A DNA stretch of 64,000 nucleotides from Daphnia carinata. Taxonomy: Eukaryota; Arthropoda; Branchiopoda; Diplostraca; Daphniidae. The notes below the pieces were generated by a model. That model saw nothing but the letters and a program-made list of their open reading frames with translations. It ran no database searches and was not told the origin of the DNA. Position numbers and translations under genes: made by a program. Below are positions 48,425 through 58,940 of this stretch, one piece after another (position 1 is the first letter of the stretch; every line of letters begins with the position of its first letter). The stretch is taken from assembly GCF_022539665.2 (NCBI RefSeq), contig NC_081331.1, positions 9,765,534 to 9,829,533 on the forward strand, given 5' to 3'.

Positions 48425-48716
48425 AAGGTGGTTCGTTTAACAAAAAAACAAATCAGTTCATCGAACTCAGCGTTCAATTTCGATTACGCCGTGTCATTTT
48501 CATCTAATTCCGAGGGATATCGTTTTTGGTCGATTTTCACAAAAGTGGGAAGGCTATGCCTTCTCACTTTTTCATTTTTGGCTAAATTTCAAATTTTGTT
48601 TAAAATACATCATTTTGATTCGAAATTGAATGGTAATCCCGGAAATCAAGTTTATTTTCCAATAATCCTTATGGTTCTTTAATTAAACGTAAAAAAAAAC
48701 AAAAAAACAAAAAAAA
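48425..48716 (+). repeat. Dispersed repeat unit, copy 1
   Basis: About 290 bp sharing long similar stretches with 49148-49436, for example the block around CCTTCTCACTTTTTCATTTT followed by GGCNAAATTTCAAATT and the end ATTAAACGTAAAAAAA. Preceded by two GTCGGGCTTA boxes at about 48346-48371. Confidence 0.8.
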
Positions 48717-48718
48717 AA

Positions 48719-49103
48719 GTCGGGCTTATTTAGTCGGGCTTAAGAAAAATTTCTGGAGAAACTGACACTCATCAGAATTGGTTGAATATCACAAGATATA
48801 TTCAAAATTGAAAGCTGATTCCGAAAAAATAACTATTTTTTTTCATTAAGTCAATCGTTTTTGAAATACACAGAATTTTAACGCAATGCTAACGCGCCAG
48901 TACGCTATAGCGCTAGCGCTATGCAGCGAAATATTCAGTGTATTTCCAAAATGGTTGACTTGAAGAAAAAGATAAACAAATTTTCGGAATCAGCACTCAA
49001 TTTTGAGTATATTCCGTTATATTCAACCAATTCCGACGAGTGCCGGTTTTTGCAGAAAAAAATTTCAAGCCCGACTGAACAAGCCCGGCTAAATAAGCCC
49101 GAC
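48719..49103. mobile_element. Foldback (MITE-like) element with GTCGGGCTTA ends
   Basis: A 385-bp imperfect inverted repeat. The left end reads GTCGGGCTTATTTAGTCGGG and the right end is its near reverse complement (CCCGGCTAAATAAGCCCGAC). The arms remain alignable through CAGAATTGGTTGAATATC and GCTGATTCCGAAAA to the centre. A perfect 16-bp palindrome ATAGCGCTAGCGCTAT (48907-48922) sits close to the exact midpoint. No open frame. A non-autonomous foldback element is the simplest reading; target-site duplications were not convincingly identified. Confidence 0.75.
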
Positions 49104-49147
49104 TCCTATTTTTTGCAAAATATTTGGTCGAATATTTGGTGTAATTC

Positions 49148-49436
49148 AAAAATAGCTAACTTGACAAGAAAACGAGTGGCTTTTTTCTGAATTAGCGTTA
49201 AATTTTGATTATTCTGTGTGCTTTTCATCGAATTCCAAGAGATGTCATTTTTGGCCGATTTTGACAAAAGTGGTAAGGCAATAGCCTTCTCACTTTTTCA
49301 TTTTTGGCCAAATTTCAAATTCTGCTTAAAATACATGACTTCAACTCAGAATCGAATAATGATTACGGAAATCAAGTATATTTTTCCATTGGACTTATAG
49401 TTTTTGAATTAAACGTAAAAAAACAAAAATTAAGTT
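49148..49436 (+). repeat. Dispersed repeat unit, copy 2
   Basis: Diverged direct repeat of 48425-48716. The right arm of the foldback element is a more distant relative in the same orientation (compare GGAATCAGCACTCAATTTT with GAATTAGCGTTAAATTTT). Confidence 0.78.
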
Positions 49437-49473
49437 GGGCAACTAACAACACTTGAAAAATGCAAAATCGTTG

Positions 49474-49680
49474 AAAAAGTCGGGCTTACTTTTTACGTCC
49501 AATTTTTTTTGTGAAAAAGGTCTGGGTTAAAATTTTGACTTGGAATTCACTGAAAGCTAACCATTGATAACCTAAGTAGAACGTTGATTCTCAATAAAAT
49601 ATTAGTTTTCCGTTAATTATATAGCTTTTCTAATAGCACGGAATCAAAGTGGCTTTTATCGTAACCAATTTGGATTCGAA
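49474..49680 (+). repeat. Repeat fragment starting GTCGGGCTTA
   Basis: Starts AAAAAGTCGGGCTTAC and continues through AAAATTTTGACTTGGAATT. It resembles 32915-33060, including a shared block near TTTTCCNTNAATTATNTAGC. Confidence 0.65.
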
Positions 49681-50315
49681 TAACTCATTAACTATGAATC
49701 CTAAGTGGATGCACTTAGGAGCGCTTTAATTGCTTGAAGGTGGATTGACACGAGTTGGTGGTGCAGGTTTTCCAAAAAAAAAAAAACTACGGAAATAAAC
49801 GGTCACCTTGGGAGCCCGAGTTACCCATTAAAAAATGGGTCAAATGGCGTTTCGTATGAGATGGTTTGACTAACTAACAAACTAAAAATAATTCATGGTT
49901 TTGCCCGGCTGTCTCCAACCAATCGAAACAGCTCGCAACACTTCTCCTGATGGCCCTTGTCTTGCTGGATATAAAAACTAGAGCGATATCTGATGAAATA
50001 AGATCATAAAAGACTATTTCCTAAACTCAAAGACCACATTCATCAACGACAGAACTAGGTGCATTTCACACCAGCTGGGCAGAGCAAAAACGTTAAATGT
50101 TAGCAACCAGAAGCCCAAACGGGGGCAGAATTTAAAGACACAGGAGCAACAGGTATTCCACTCACCTCATCCATCTTCCATTGTTAAAAAAAAACAAATT
50201 CCATTTTTCTATTTCGGAAGATCAAGATAACATAAAGTTTACTATTTATCTGATTTCCATCAGATTCCGCAAAAATCAAATGGGCAGAAAGCTGTATTGG
50301 ACAAATAATAATCAA

Positions 50316-50321
50316 TTTATT
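50316..50321 (-). promoter_or_regulatory. Polyadenylation signal, gene C
   Basis: AATAAA on the minus strand about 110 bp after the gene C stop. Confidence 0.6.
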
Positions 50322-50431
50322 CAAACGTATCGTGTCGAAAAACCTGCATGAGCGACACGGACAAGCGCAAGATGGCAGCGTGCCACGGTAGTTAACGTGG
50401 CCTACTATCGGAAAGGCGATCACGCTATCGA

Positions 50432-50652
50432 TCAGTTTAGTACAAGATTATCGATGACATGGAGAACGCCATTGGTCAAGGTGATATCACGCACGGCAAT
50501 ACACGGCGTGTTGATTCCTGAATGACTGATTCCTACGCAATTCGCGTCGCGGCGGACTGTCAAGACTTGGCCGTCGAAGGTGAACAGGTGATCGCCATCG
50601 ATCAATCCAGACACGAACCATGTACCTCGAACGACATGGCGCCTCAATATTT
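50432..50652 (-). CDS. Gene C exon C9: end of FAS1 domain 3 and stop
   Basis: Encodes ILRRHVVRGTWFVSGLIDGD, then LTVRRDANCVGISHSG and ITLTNGVLHVIDNLVLN before TGA. The RHVV box and the terminal GVLHVIDNLVLN are typical of a complete FAS1 domain. Confidence 0.93.
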
Positions 50653-53600
50653 CTGATAAAGGAAATTTTGATTAAGCAGAACGTATCAAAAAAATATTCT
50701 AGGTCAAAAAAGAAGGGGAAGCTTTATTACCTGTCAATTTAGACGGACTCGAACCGACAAGTAATGCGTCCAGCACTGGGCCATCAGCTGGTAGGAATGC
50801 AGTCAACGATACAGATTCTAAAAAAAAAATCATTAATGGTATGCTAGTTGGCATTTTTTTGGCAAAAGGTTAATGCAAAAACATGATTACTGTTCGTAAA
50901 AGCTGGATCTGCTACACTTTGCAGCATGGAAAAGGCAGTTTGTAAGGCAGGTGTCCATTTGACAACCGAATAAAAATCTCCCAAAGGTGGAAGAAGTACG
51001 GAACGAACGACATGGACCACCCCGTTAGACGCCAGTTCATCCAAATTAGAAATTTGGCTGCCAGATGCGGTGTACCACTATTTAGAAATAGAAATAGAAT
51101 AACTTGTTTATGCATCCGTGGGCTAGTAAACAAATGAATCCACTTACGCTGGCCCATCCGTCCGTGTAAAAATTGATGTGAATAGGACGATTTTCGTACA
51201 GGGATGGCAGTTTCTCGTCGTTGATCAACTGACGTCGGGTCGCGTTAGCCTGGACGATGTGGTACGAAAGGATTTGCCTCAGTAGAACCGGGTCGTCGAT
51301 GATATGGTCGAAGATCTCCTTAGGTAGGGCCTGCCACGCCTGGTTATCAGGTGCAAACACCGTCCACGGGCCTTGAACGAAAATGTGGTCGTTGTGAACG
51401 CGGATAGGGGGACACACAAACGAGAAAAAAAGAGAAACTCGACGCTGTCTAACGTCTAACTCGATCACCTTGGCGAGTAAGAGTGTCCATCAAATGGCTG
51501 CGTTCAAGCAGCGCTAGAAATGTCGACGCTCCCAAACTCTGCAGAATGGCTATTACATTGTCCTCGGTTTGCCACGTCAGCTTCACAGCGTGCGCAAAGT
51601 TGTCGATGTTGACTAACAACTCGAGTGGAATGCTACACACCCAGCGGGAGGTTTCGGTTTAGTCCGCATAGATGAAAAAACAAATAAAAAAAAGACGATT
51701 ATTCCGCCATTATTTTTATGTATGTTACATGGTGAATTGGTGTTGAAGTCTAATAAAAAAAAAAAACGAAAACAGTTTTCTTCCATACTTGGCTTCGGTT
51801 AGCGATTGGTCCGACTCCTCGATGAACGGCACAACCACAACATCGGTGTCGAAAGTGTTTTGGTCAATTTCGTTGGTTCGGATCGATGGGTCGTACTCGA
51901 AACTTGCCAGGAGATCTTCTTCCGAAACTCTTCGAAGGCTAATACTATGATTGGATTTAATATTCTCGACATGCTGGCCTTCACCGGACGACAGCCGTTG
52001 CTTGAGAGTGGGGCAAGAATCCATCAAGTGCGGACGATCCATCAGCCCGTCGATGATATGCACGACTCCGTAATCGGTCTCAATGTTGGCTCGCAACACT
52101 TCCACTCCGTTGGCTGTTTTTATTGCAGATGTTTTTGCGGTTAAGCGTAAAGAAAGAAAAAGCAAAACAATGGCACGTAAAGTACAGAAATTATACAAGG
52201 CTGCGTCATCAATCATGCGAGTATTGCGCAACGAAACAAAAGAAGACGCAGCGAAAGCATGTTGGGCAAAAAATGCTGCTTTAGGCATTATTTTAGAACA
52301 CAACGAAAAATGGTGTCTTTTGTTTGAAGAAACAAGGGGAAACCTTTCTTTTGTGCCCTGGTCTCAAATGGATATGTCCCCACTGAACTGACATCCCACG
52401 GCCCTTTTGTCTCCGCATTCCTCTATTCTAACTGTTTCACATAATTTGATGAGGCTTTTCTGTGAACGTGGAGAAACGGACGCCCGCTAATACTTGTCAC
52501 CTATCAAGCCTGTGCAATCACGAATTATTGAGCAGCTCTACGACAACGTCACCTTGAAGTCTTTCACGAACTGATTAAGGATATAATCACGAGTGTAAAG
52601 AAAACTCTCGGTGGACGTTTCTCTTTGCCCTTTTTTCTTCTCCTCTTTTCTAGAGCCTATCGTAGTAATGTCTGCTTTTTGATGGTCGCCATTACAAATA
52701 GGAAAAGAAGATGCAAAAAGGAGCGCTGCAACAAGGAGGTCGACTCCTTGAAACTTGGAGGGATTATTTATTTATTTTTTTGCGCGTCTGTGTGCGCGCA
52801 TGCCGGGTTCAAACTGGGCACGACGTCGACTTTTTTTTTTTTTTTTTTCTCACATTGAATAATAGACAAACCTTGGAAATCAGCCAGGAAAAAAAAAACT
52901 CTCTTTCACGTCGACTATCTCATCCTACGACTGTCGACGATAAGCGAGGCTACGCGGAGCTATATAAACTGTATGCCATATTTCGGTATAGAATAAAAAA
53001 CGAAGTAGCATTTCACGATATTAAAAGAAAAGGCTGGCTGCACGGAGATTGAAGCTTTTCATGTCTGGGTCAAAGAAGACTTGAGCTTTTTTTTTTTTTT
53101 TTGCTAATTCAGTCCATTGTAGCCCATCATCGTTTTATGGTTAGATGCGTAGAATAGACGTTCAAAATTCCCCACTTTCGCGCGCGCGCACGAGGCTTCG
53201 TTCAAAAAAGAGACTATATAAATGCTATAACGGACTCTATCGATATAGAAAGCATTTTATCACAGCGATAGACCAAAAGATGCTAGGGCCATTTCGGCGC
53301 TGTATAAAGTCATAGCCATAATATTACCTTCTTTGGCGCAGATGAACACTGGCGAGTCCTCGAGTGACATGGCCACATCTTCCATCCTGTCGGAGAGCAT
53401 CAATCGGCCGAGGACAGTGTGAGATCTATTGACATAAACAATTTCATCAAAATATTCACTCTAGGCAAAAATATATATACGGCTGATAGCCATATACAAG
53501 AGGGCCAACTTAACACATGCAAAGAAGAGTTAGCCAAATTTAGCCGGCCCCCACCACTTACCGCACGATTTGCCGGATACATTCAGGGTCTCTGAGAGCT

Positions 53601-55592
53601 GTTGCTGATAGCGAAATGTTGAGACTGTTTAGGTAAGCGTCGGATGGTGCGAACATGCTGTAGATTGAGCGCTGAAGATCCAAACCGATCACAACAGCGG
53701 CTGTTACAAATTGATCGTAGGTAATCGTCCTTTGTTTCATAGCCCGTCCGTCTCTTCCATCCTGTTGTTCTTGTTGCTGTTGCCATTGAGCGTAAGCGGC
53801 GGGAAAATTCTCTGGGCTTTTTTCAAATAATTCCAATAAATGCGGATCTGGCGGAGCTGGTGGTTGCGGTCCCTCTCCGGGTGGCGGCGGAGCAGGCGCT
53901 TTCAGCTGGATGCCTATCGTCGAAGGTGGCCGCGGTTCTGACGTTCTCTTCAAGCTCTGACTGTGTGGTACAGGTGGTCCTTCAGGTTCTTTTAACACAC
54001 GTAATTGAAACGTTAAACCGCGAGCCGTAACGACCGTTTTGCTGAGTATAGAAAAGAAACTAGCAATTATCGATAAATCTGTCTTCCGGACGGTACCACT
54101 TTTGTCGGTTGACGATGAGAAGAGTTTTGTAAAGAATTTCGATGGGACAAAGAACAGAAAAAAAAAATTCATGCGGCAATTTTAACAGCCCACTGAATCG
54201 GCTACTTACCTTGGATATCAAAGTCACGGTATATCCATCTAACGGTTAATGCCAATAAATCAAACGCGCTTAGCTGCAAACGGAGCTGACCTCATTAGAA
54301 CTCTAATCCTTGGATAAGTTATGGTTATGTAGGGTTTCTTTTCTTTTTTTTTTTTCTACAAGAGATCATAAATATTGATCAAGTGGACAAGGCGGCAGAG
54401 AATGTAGCTTCAAATTGTTGTCGATTTTTTTTTCTCTCTCTGTCTGCCAGAAACTTAAAACGGCAATGGGCGGCGAGAAAATAATAAAAAAAAAAAGAAG
54501 AGGGAAACGGATTAGGCGCCAGGCGTCTGCACGAAGCCGCACGCAATCTGCTGCGCCCGTGAAATTGACGAATCCATAATCAAGGACGTGTTGAAAAGCG
54601 AATACAAACCCAACTAAAGGCCGAATAAACACATTTTTTTTTTGTAAAGGAAAGCAAAAGAAACGAAATAAAGTAAATAAATTTGTGAGAAATGATGACT
54701 GAGAAGAGCCATTTGAAACGTGATGTCGTCATTGGCGGCGACGTTTAACTCTTGGCGCTATCAGAATCTGAGGGAATGTTTACGAGAAAACATTCTGACA
54801 ATAAGCGAGAAAAGGAAAGGAGTTGTGTGCGCTTAGATTTCGTGCTAGTCCTCCGGTTGCCCACCCTGACATCGTCGCGTCCTGACGGGTCTGTTAATGC
54901 GCATTTATTCACGCAACACGCGTGCAGCGAGTGAGAAGTGGGGCCCGCTCAAATGGTGGAATGCCAAAGAGGACAGACCAATGAAGAACGTATGGCCACG
55001 ATGCTGGCATTATGCACACGTACGACTCACATTTCGATTGCTTGTTTGCCTCACGGACTCACGTTGCGGAACCGCGACCGTCCCGCGGGCAAGGTCCTTC
55101 ATTTTCGCTGACGTCACGCAAAGACGACCGTCGTTTTTTTTTTTCTACAAACGACAACAGCGAAAAATAAAAGGGAAACCAGAAAACGAAAATGCTTAAG
55201 TCTAGAAGCCCAAGCCGAAATTTCCCTGGAAAAAAAAAAAAAATACCACAACAAAAGTATAGGGAAGAAGGTATTTTCGCTTATCAGTTGGTGGGCATCT
55301 CTAAAAGGGGTGCGGAAGACTCAGGTATTTCGGCTGGGCCTCTCTTTCCGCATGAAAAAAATTGATTTACAAGAAAACTTAAGTGAATTTGCTTTGGCTC
55401 GAATACTTTGAACTGTGCGGGGTCTGGCTAATCGGCAAAGAAACGTTTCGTAACTCCCTCAGCAATTCAACATAAAGTGCAAATGCATGTAATTGATTGT
55501 CGTTTACCTCTAAGTTTTTCACGTAGAATTCCTCCATCGATAGGTTCGTTTAATAACGTAAAGACGAAGCAGCAGAACCAGAAGAGCTTCAT
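50432..55592 (-). CDS. Gene C: secreted fasciclin-domain (FAS1) protein, whole span
   Basis: Nine exons join in frame to about 605 codons. A signal peptide (residues 1-20) is followed by a Pro/Gln-rich region (about 30-120) and three FAS1 domains (about 125-235, 330-455 and 460-605). FAS1 landmarks include IYSMFAPSDAYLN with IVRSHTVLG, WTVFAPDNQAWQALP with QILSYHIV, and the domain ends GVVHIIDGLM, GVVHVVRSVL and GVLHVIDNLVLN. No membrane segment or GPI signal follows, so secretion to the extracellular matrix is inferred. FAS1 proteins act in cell adhesion (periostin, TGFBI, midline fasciclin). It is closer to these than to a four-domain fasciclin I, but a specific ortholog is not claimed. The exon 1 to 2 junction is the least certain. 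Confidence 0.88.
50731..50817 (-). CDS. Gene C exon C8: FAS1 domain 3
   Basis: An 87-bp exon encoding SVSLTAFLPADGPVLDALL and VGSSPSKLT. TAFLPADGPV is a variant of the TVFAPTD box. The acceptor follows a T9 run. Confidence 0.87.
50891..51077 (-). CDS. Gene C exon C7: end of FAS1 domain 2, start of domain 3
   Basis: Encodes WYTASGSQISNLDELASNGV, then VHVVRSVLLPPLGDFYSVVK and FSMLQSVADPAFTN. The VVHVVRSVLLPP end box closes domain 2. Confidence 0.9.
51148..51371 (-). CDS. Gene C exon C6: core of FAS1 domain 2
   Basis: Encodes PWTVFAPDNQAWQALPKEIF, then LLRQILSYHIVQANATRRQL and HINFYTDGWAS. It has both signature boxes of FAS1 and an N-glycosylation sequon (NAT). Confidence 0.93.
51469..51632 (-). 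CDS. Gene C exon C5: start of FAS1 domain 2
   Basis: Encodes IPLELLVNIDNFAHAVKLTW, then NVIAILQSLGASTFLALLER and SHLMDTLTRQ, the first helices of a FAS1 domain. Phases 2 in, 1 out. Confidence 0.87.
51789..52113 (-). CDS. Gene C exon C4: end of FAS1 domain 1 and linker
   Basis: Encodes ANGVEVLRANIETDYGVVHI and IDGLMDRPHLMDS, ending FAS1 domain 1. An acidic, likely disordered linker follows (RVSEEDLLASFEYD, VPFIEESDQSLTEA). The donor is GTATGG in phase 2. Confidence 0.85.
52114..53327 (-). other. Gene C intron 3 (1.2 kb)
   Basis: Contains T runs (52830-52848, 53085-53102) and a plus-strand open frame of 103 codons with no recognised family. Nothing else supported. Confidence 0.6.
53328..53425 (-). 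CDS. Gene C exon C3: FAS1 domain 1, central box
   Basis: Encodes SHTVLGRLMLSDRMEDVAM and DSPVFICAKE, 98 bp. The SHTVLG segment corresponds to the conserved NHV/YH box of FAS1 domains. It is below open-frame listing size but fixed by frame and splice sites. Confidence 0.85.
53562..53988 (-). CDS. Gene C exon C2: Pro/Gln-rich region and start of FAS1 domain 1
   Basis: The frame reads PEGPPVPHSQSLKR, a proline run (APAPPPPGEGPQPPAPPDP), QWQQQQEQQDGRDGR, then YDQFVTAAVVIGLDLQRSIY and MFAPSDAYLN, the first FAS1 box. The 3' donor GTAAGTGG at phase 2 is firm. The 5' acceptor at GTTAAAAG is chosen because it restores frame with C1. The frame stays open to 54172, and a stronger acceptor (CTATACTCAG) lies at about 54046 in a phase C1 does not supply. 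Confidence 0.78.
53989..55507 (-). other. Gene C intron 1 with a possible extra small exon
   Basis: A strong donor-like sequence (CCAAG followed by GTAAGTAG, minus strand) lies at about 54212. The bases above it are open in only one frame (LSAFDLLALTVRWIYRDFD). Its upstream acceptor is weak and its phase does not restore the frame of exon C2 with a good acceptor, so it is left out of the model. Confidence 0.4.
55508..55592 (-). CDS. Gene C exon C1: start and signal peptide
   Basis: ATG at 55592, MKLFWFCCFVFTLLNEPIDG, a textbook hydrophobic signal sequence, then a GTAAACG donor after LREKLR in phase 1. The frame is open further upstream to 55757, but this ATG best fits a secreted protein. Confidence 0.7.
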
Positions 55593-58464
55593 CTTGTTCA
55601 CGTGCCAGATGACGAGGGAAATTTTTGTTTTCCCGTAAAAATACGCGAATGGAATCCGGAATCGAGGAGGAAAACTGTACCGATCGCGTAAACTGGTTGA
55701 TGGTGACTGCGCTGTTTCGCTGTCACTGATTTTGCTGTCGAGGTTGTTATTGACCAAACGAGGAAACGAGCCCAGAGGGGAGATAAAAATCAGTTTGAGG
55801 AGGCCCTTGAAAATAAAAATCTGCGATACGATGCTGTTTCTTTAAAAAAAAAATTTGTAAAAACAAGAAGAAGAAGAAGAAAGAGGGGTGCAGCAATACC
55901 AGAATTTGTGTGTTCGTCGATGACTGTCTTCGTCTGTTCGCGCGAGCTGAGAGAGATGCTGGAGACTAAGCAGAGCCACGAAGTGCACTGACGCGATTTG
56001 TTTGTTTGCCTCTGGTCAAAAACCTGCTGCTGCCGCTGCTGCTCTTGGCGGACGGTGCCAGCTGCAAGGGGAATCAACGGCACATGTATGACTCCGAGGA
56101 GCCGCGTTTACACGGCCAAACTCGTTGCTGGAATCCTCCCAGCAAGAGATGAAGAAGGAACAACAAGGCACTGGTTCCAAAAATACATGGGGTCTGTTCC
56201 AAGAATTATACGCGTGTTTTTGTTGTATAGGTCGGTGATGTTTTTTTTTGTTGTTTTTTTTTCATTTATTCAAATTAGCTACACGCAAATGACTCGATGG
56301 CCCGTGACCCCCCACTGAATCTCTCGTCTCTTGAACTTGTCTCTTTCGGCTATTTCGAAAGTAATTAGAAATGCAGCACGACGGGATAGTGGAGCCTACA
56401 ATCCAACAAATAAAATTCTCCGAGTTGTGGTACATCTGAGAGAAAAAGGTGAGTTGGCACTATTGTTTAATCGTCATTCATTTTGGCTTTGCTCGTAAAG
56501 CGATTATGCATACGTTCGCGAAATGTTTTGTTTCTGTTAATAATCTTGTTACATGCATTTTTTTTTTCAAAGAATGCTGAGGCTCGTCCTTTTGTTTAGT
56601 TAACGTTTTCACGGCCAACTCCGTGACGAGGGAAAGTCAAACGCTTTGTCTTTGGAATTTCACGCCCATGTGGGCAGCGCCGCAACAGCCCTCGAAAAAT
56701 CATGATCTAGCGATTCAAGTTTGTTCCGCTTTTGTTAAGAGTGCACATTTGAAAAATAAACAAAGAAAAAGTGAAAAATCTGTTTTAAAACTAGAAAATA
56801 TTCCGCATGCCTGTCTCTCTCTCTCTCGCTCTTTTTTTTCGTGACGATTCAAAATGACCGCCGGCGCGGAACTATTCTGGTTGGGAATGGTCGATCGTGC
56901 GGTGATCATTTCGACTATGTAATTCTTCTTTTATATTTTTTTATTCGTCTTTCTATTTTTGCCTTCGAGTCTTCATGATTCATAGCTCCTTTTGAAGAGT
57001 CGTGTACGAAGGTCGTAAACCTCTTCGTCGATGTGCAGTTCTAATGTAACCCATCCATCACTTGCATACATTTTTATCGTCTGGAAGTTGAATATAATAT
57101 TACGTTATCAAACTTTACACTGGGATTGATGGAGTTGTCTAGCCATCTACTGAGTAGGTGTTGAAGTTGGTTTCGCTCTTACTCTCTTTGGCTGTTTCAT
57201 TGAACGTTTATGTTTTTTGTTTTTTTTTTCACCTCTTGCCAATCAGCGCAAACAGTTTGAGAGGGGCGTGGTAGACATCGTTTGATAAAAAAGAAACATA
57301 AAAATCGCAAGGCTCGAGTTGATTGGAACGTGATTGGGTCTGGATTTCGAGTTGTAGGAAAGTTGGAGTTAATCAGTTGGAAAACTTCAAAAAGGGAAAA
57401 GTGAATCGGATTATAATGTCTTTTGGAAATTTCAAATCTAATTGTTGAGCGTGATTCACTGAACAGGCGCTAGAATCAGCCTGGCTGACAAGTCAATTTC
57501 TATTCAGGATGTTATAGCCTGATTATCCGTCGGTGGGCGACATGGCCAAAACGGACAATTCTATCCCAACTGGCTGTAAATAAGTGGCTCACCTTACCGA
57601 GATAAACGAAGATTGTTGGGCAGTGTCCAATTGGAGTATGACGAACGAAATTACGACTTCAGCTGTCCGCAGATGAAGTAAAGTGTAACGAAAAGCGCAA
57701 AGAAGTTACCCTGTCCTGCACTTGATAGACCCGTCAATTGACCAACAGCGTCCTGGGTGTTTTTTTGTGTTTTCTTTTTCCTGGAACGAATCTTTTTTCC
57801 TTGAAAGTCTACTGATTAACTACGAGCAATTGAGCGCAGCACTACGATGTTTCCGGTTTTTACACTTTCACTTAGTGAAACAGAGACTTATACCAAAGCT
57901 GAACTGCTCAGCTGCACTGCACGTGTCATTTAGTTCGCTTTTGTAGGTAAGGCTTAAAAGTAGGGACTGGGTGATGAAACAATGTGACTAAAAGAAAAGC
58001 GACCATCATGGATTTTACATCCCCCTCCCACAATTGCAGAATTTTTTTACCCAACAAACTGGAAATTACCGGAATGATGAACAAAATGGGCTGGGGAAAG
58101 AAACACAAAAAAGGGAACAACAATAAAAGAAAAAAAATCAGTGCAGATAGGATAATGGAGAAAACAATCACTTGGGGCAGTAAAATAAGAAAGGCATTAA
58201 CCCAATAACCGCCTGAAATGGGACATTTACCGTGATATTACTTACTTGTCGGTTAAGTAAATTAAATCTAGTTCGGTTAACGGCCACTTCCTTCTACAAC
58301 ATACCCAGATTCACTAAACTCTACAACGTTAATAAGACAAAATAATAAGAAATAATAATTTTAAAAGTCAACTTATTAACAAAGTCTGCGAATCAAGTTA
58401 TTAATTATATTATTGCATGTGTTATAATATACATGGTTGCTAAAAACATACAAATATCGTCTCA

Positions 58465-58545
58465 AATGCGGATCCGAGAAGAGTCGAACCTCGGAAATCT
58501 GGATAGAAGACCACAATCATTATCAATACGCCATGACATAGCTGT
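58465..58545 (-). repeat. tRNA-like sequence (tRNA pseudogene or SINE head)
   Basis: On the minus strand TGGCGTATTGA (58533-58523) resembles a pol III A box. AGGTTCGACTC (58491-58481) matches the B box closely at tRNA-like spacing. CCGAG and CTCGG flank the B box as a stem. No matching acceptor stem was found, so it is not called a functional tRNA. Confidence 0.4.
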
Positions 58546-58881
58546 AAGTCAATTAATAGCGACCCCTATTTTAGCAGGTGTCGATCAAAGACAAATTCGA
58601 TTTGCATGTGCGGTCCTGGTACAGTGTTTATTAACCCTCCACTTGTAATTCATTGTCCCGTGTTTCATTCGCGCTTCCTCAAAATTCCAAAACCCTTCCA
58701 TGTCCTCCCACCCCTCCCACGATACCCCCCCCCCTCTCCATGCCATTACTTCTTTCCAACTATGTACATGCTTCACATCATTTTTCGTGGGAACGGAAAA
58801 CTCTACACGTCGCTCAACAACGCGTTTGACTGTTCTCTACACCTCAACACTCTCCAAACGGGCATGCATCAATTCTCCGTC

Positions 58882-58940
58882 ATTGGATATGCTTCAATAC
58901 TTCGCAATTGGATATGCTTCAATCCTTCAATACTTCGCCT
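58882..58940 (+). repeat. Short tandem duplication
   Basis: ATTGGATATGCTTCAATACT recurs immediately as ATTGGATATGCTTCAATCCT, with TTCAATACTTCGC after both copies. Confidence 0.85.

Larger units (their letters stand above)
47700..50300. other. Gene B to gene C intergenic region
   Basis: Both genes converge on this interval. Apart from the repeat cluster at 48.3-49.7 kb it holds AT-rich unique DNA and no supported gene. Confidence 0.65.

Noticed and set aside
52083-52391. A 103-codon plus-strand frame (KVQKLYKAASSIMRVLR) overlapping gene C
   Set aside because: No recognised family, and the first part is antisense to exon C4. No splice or promoter context supports it.
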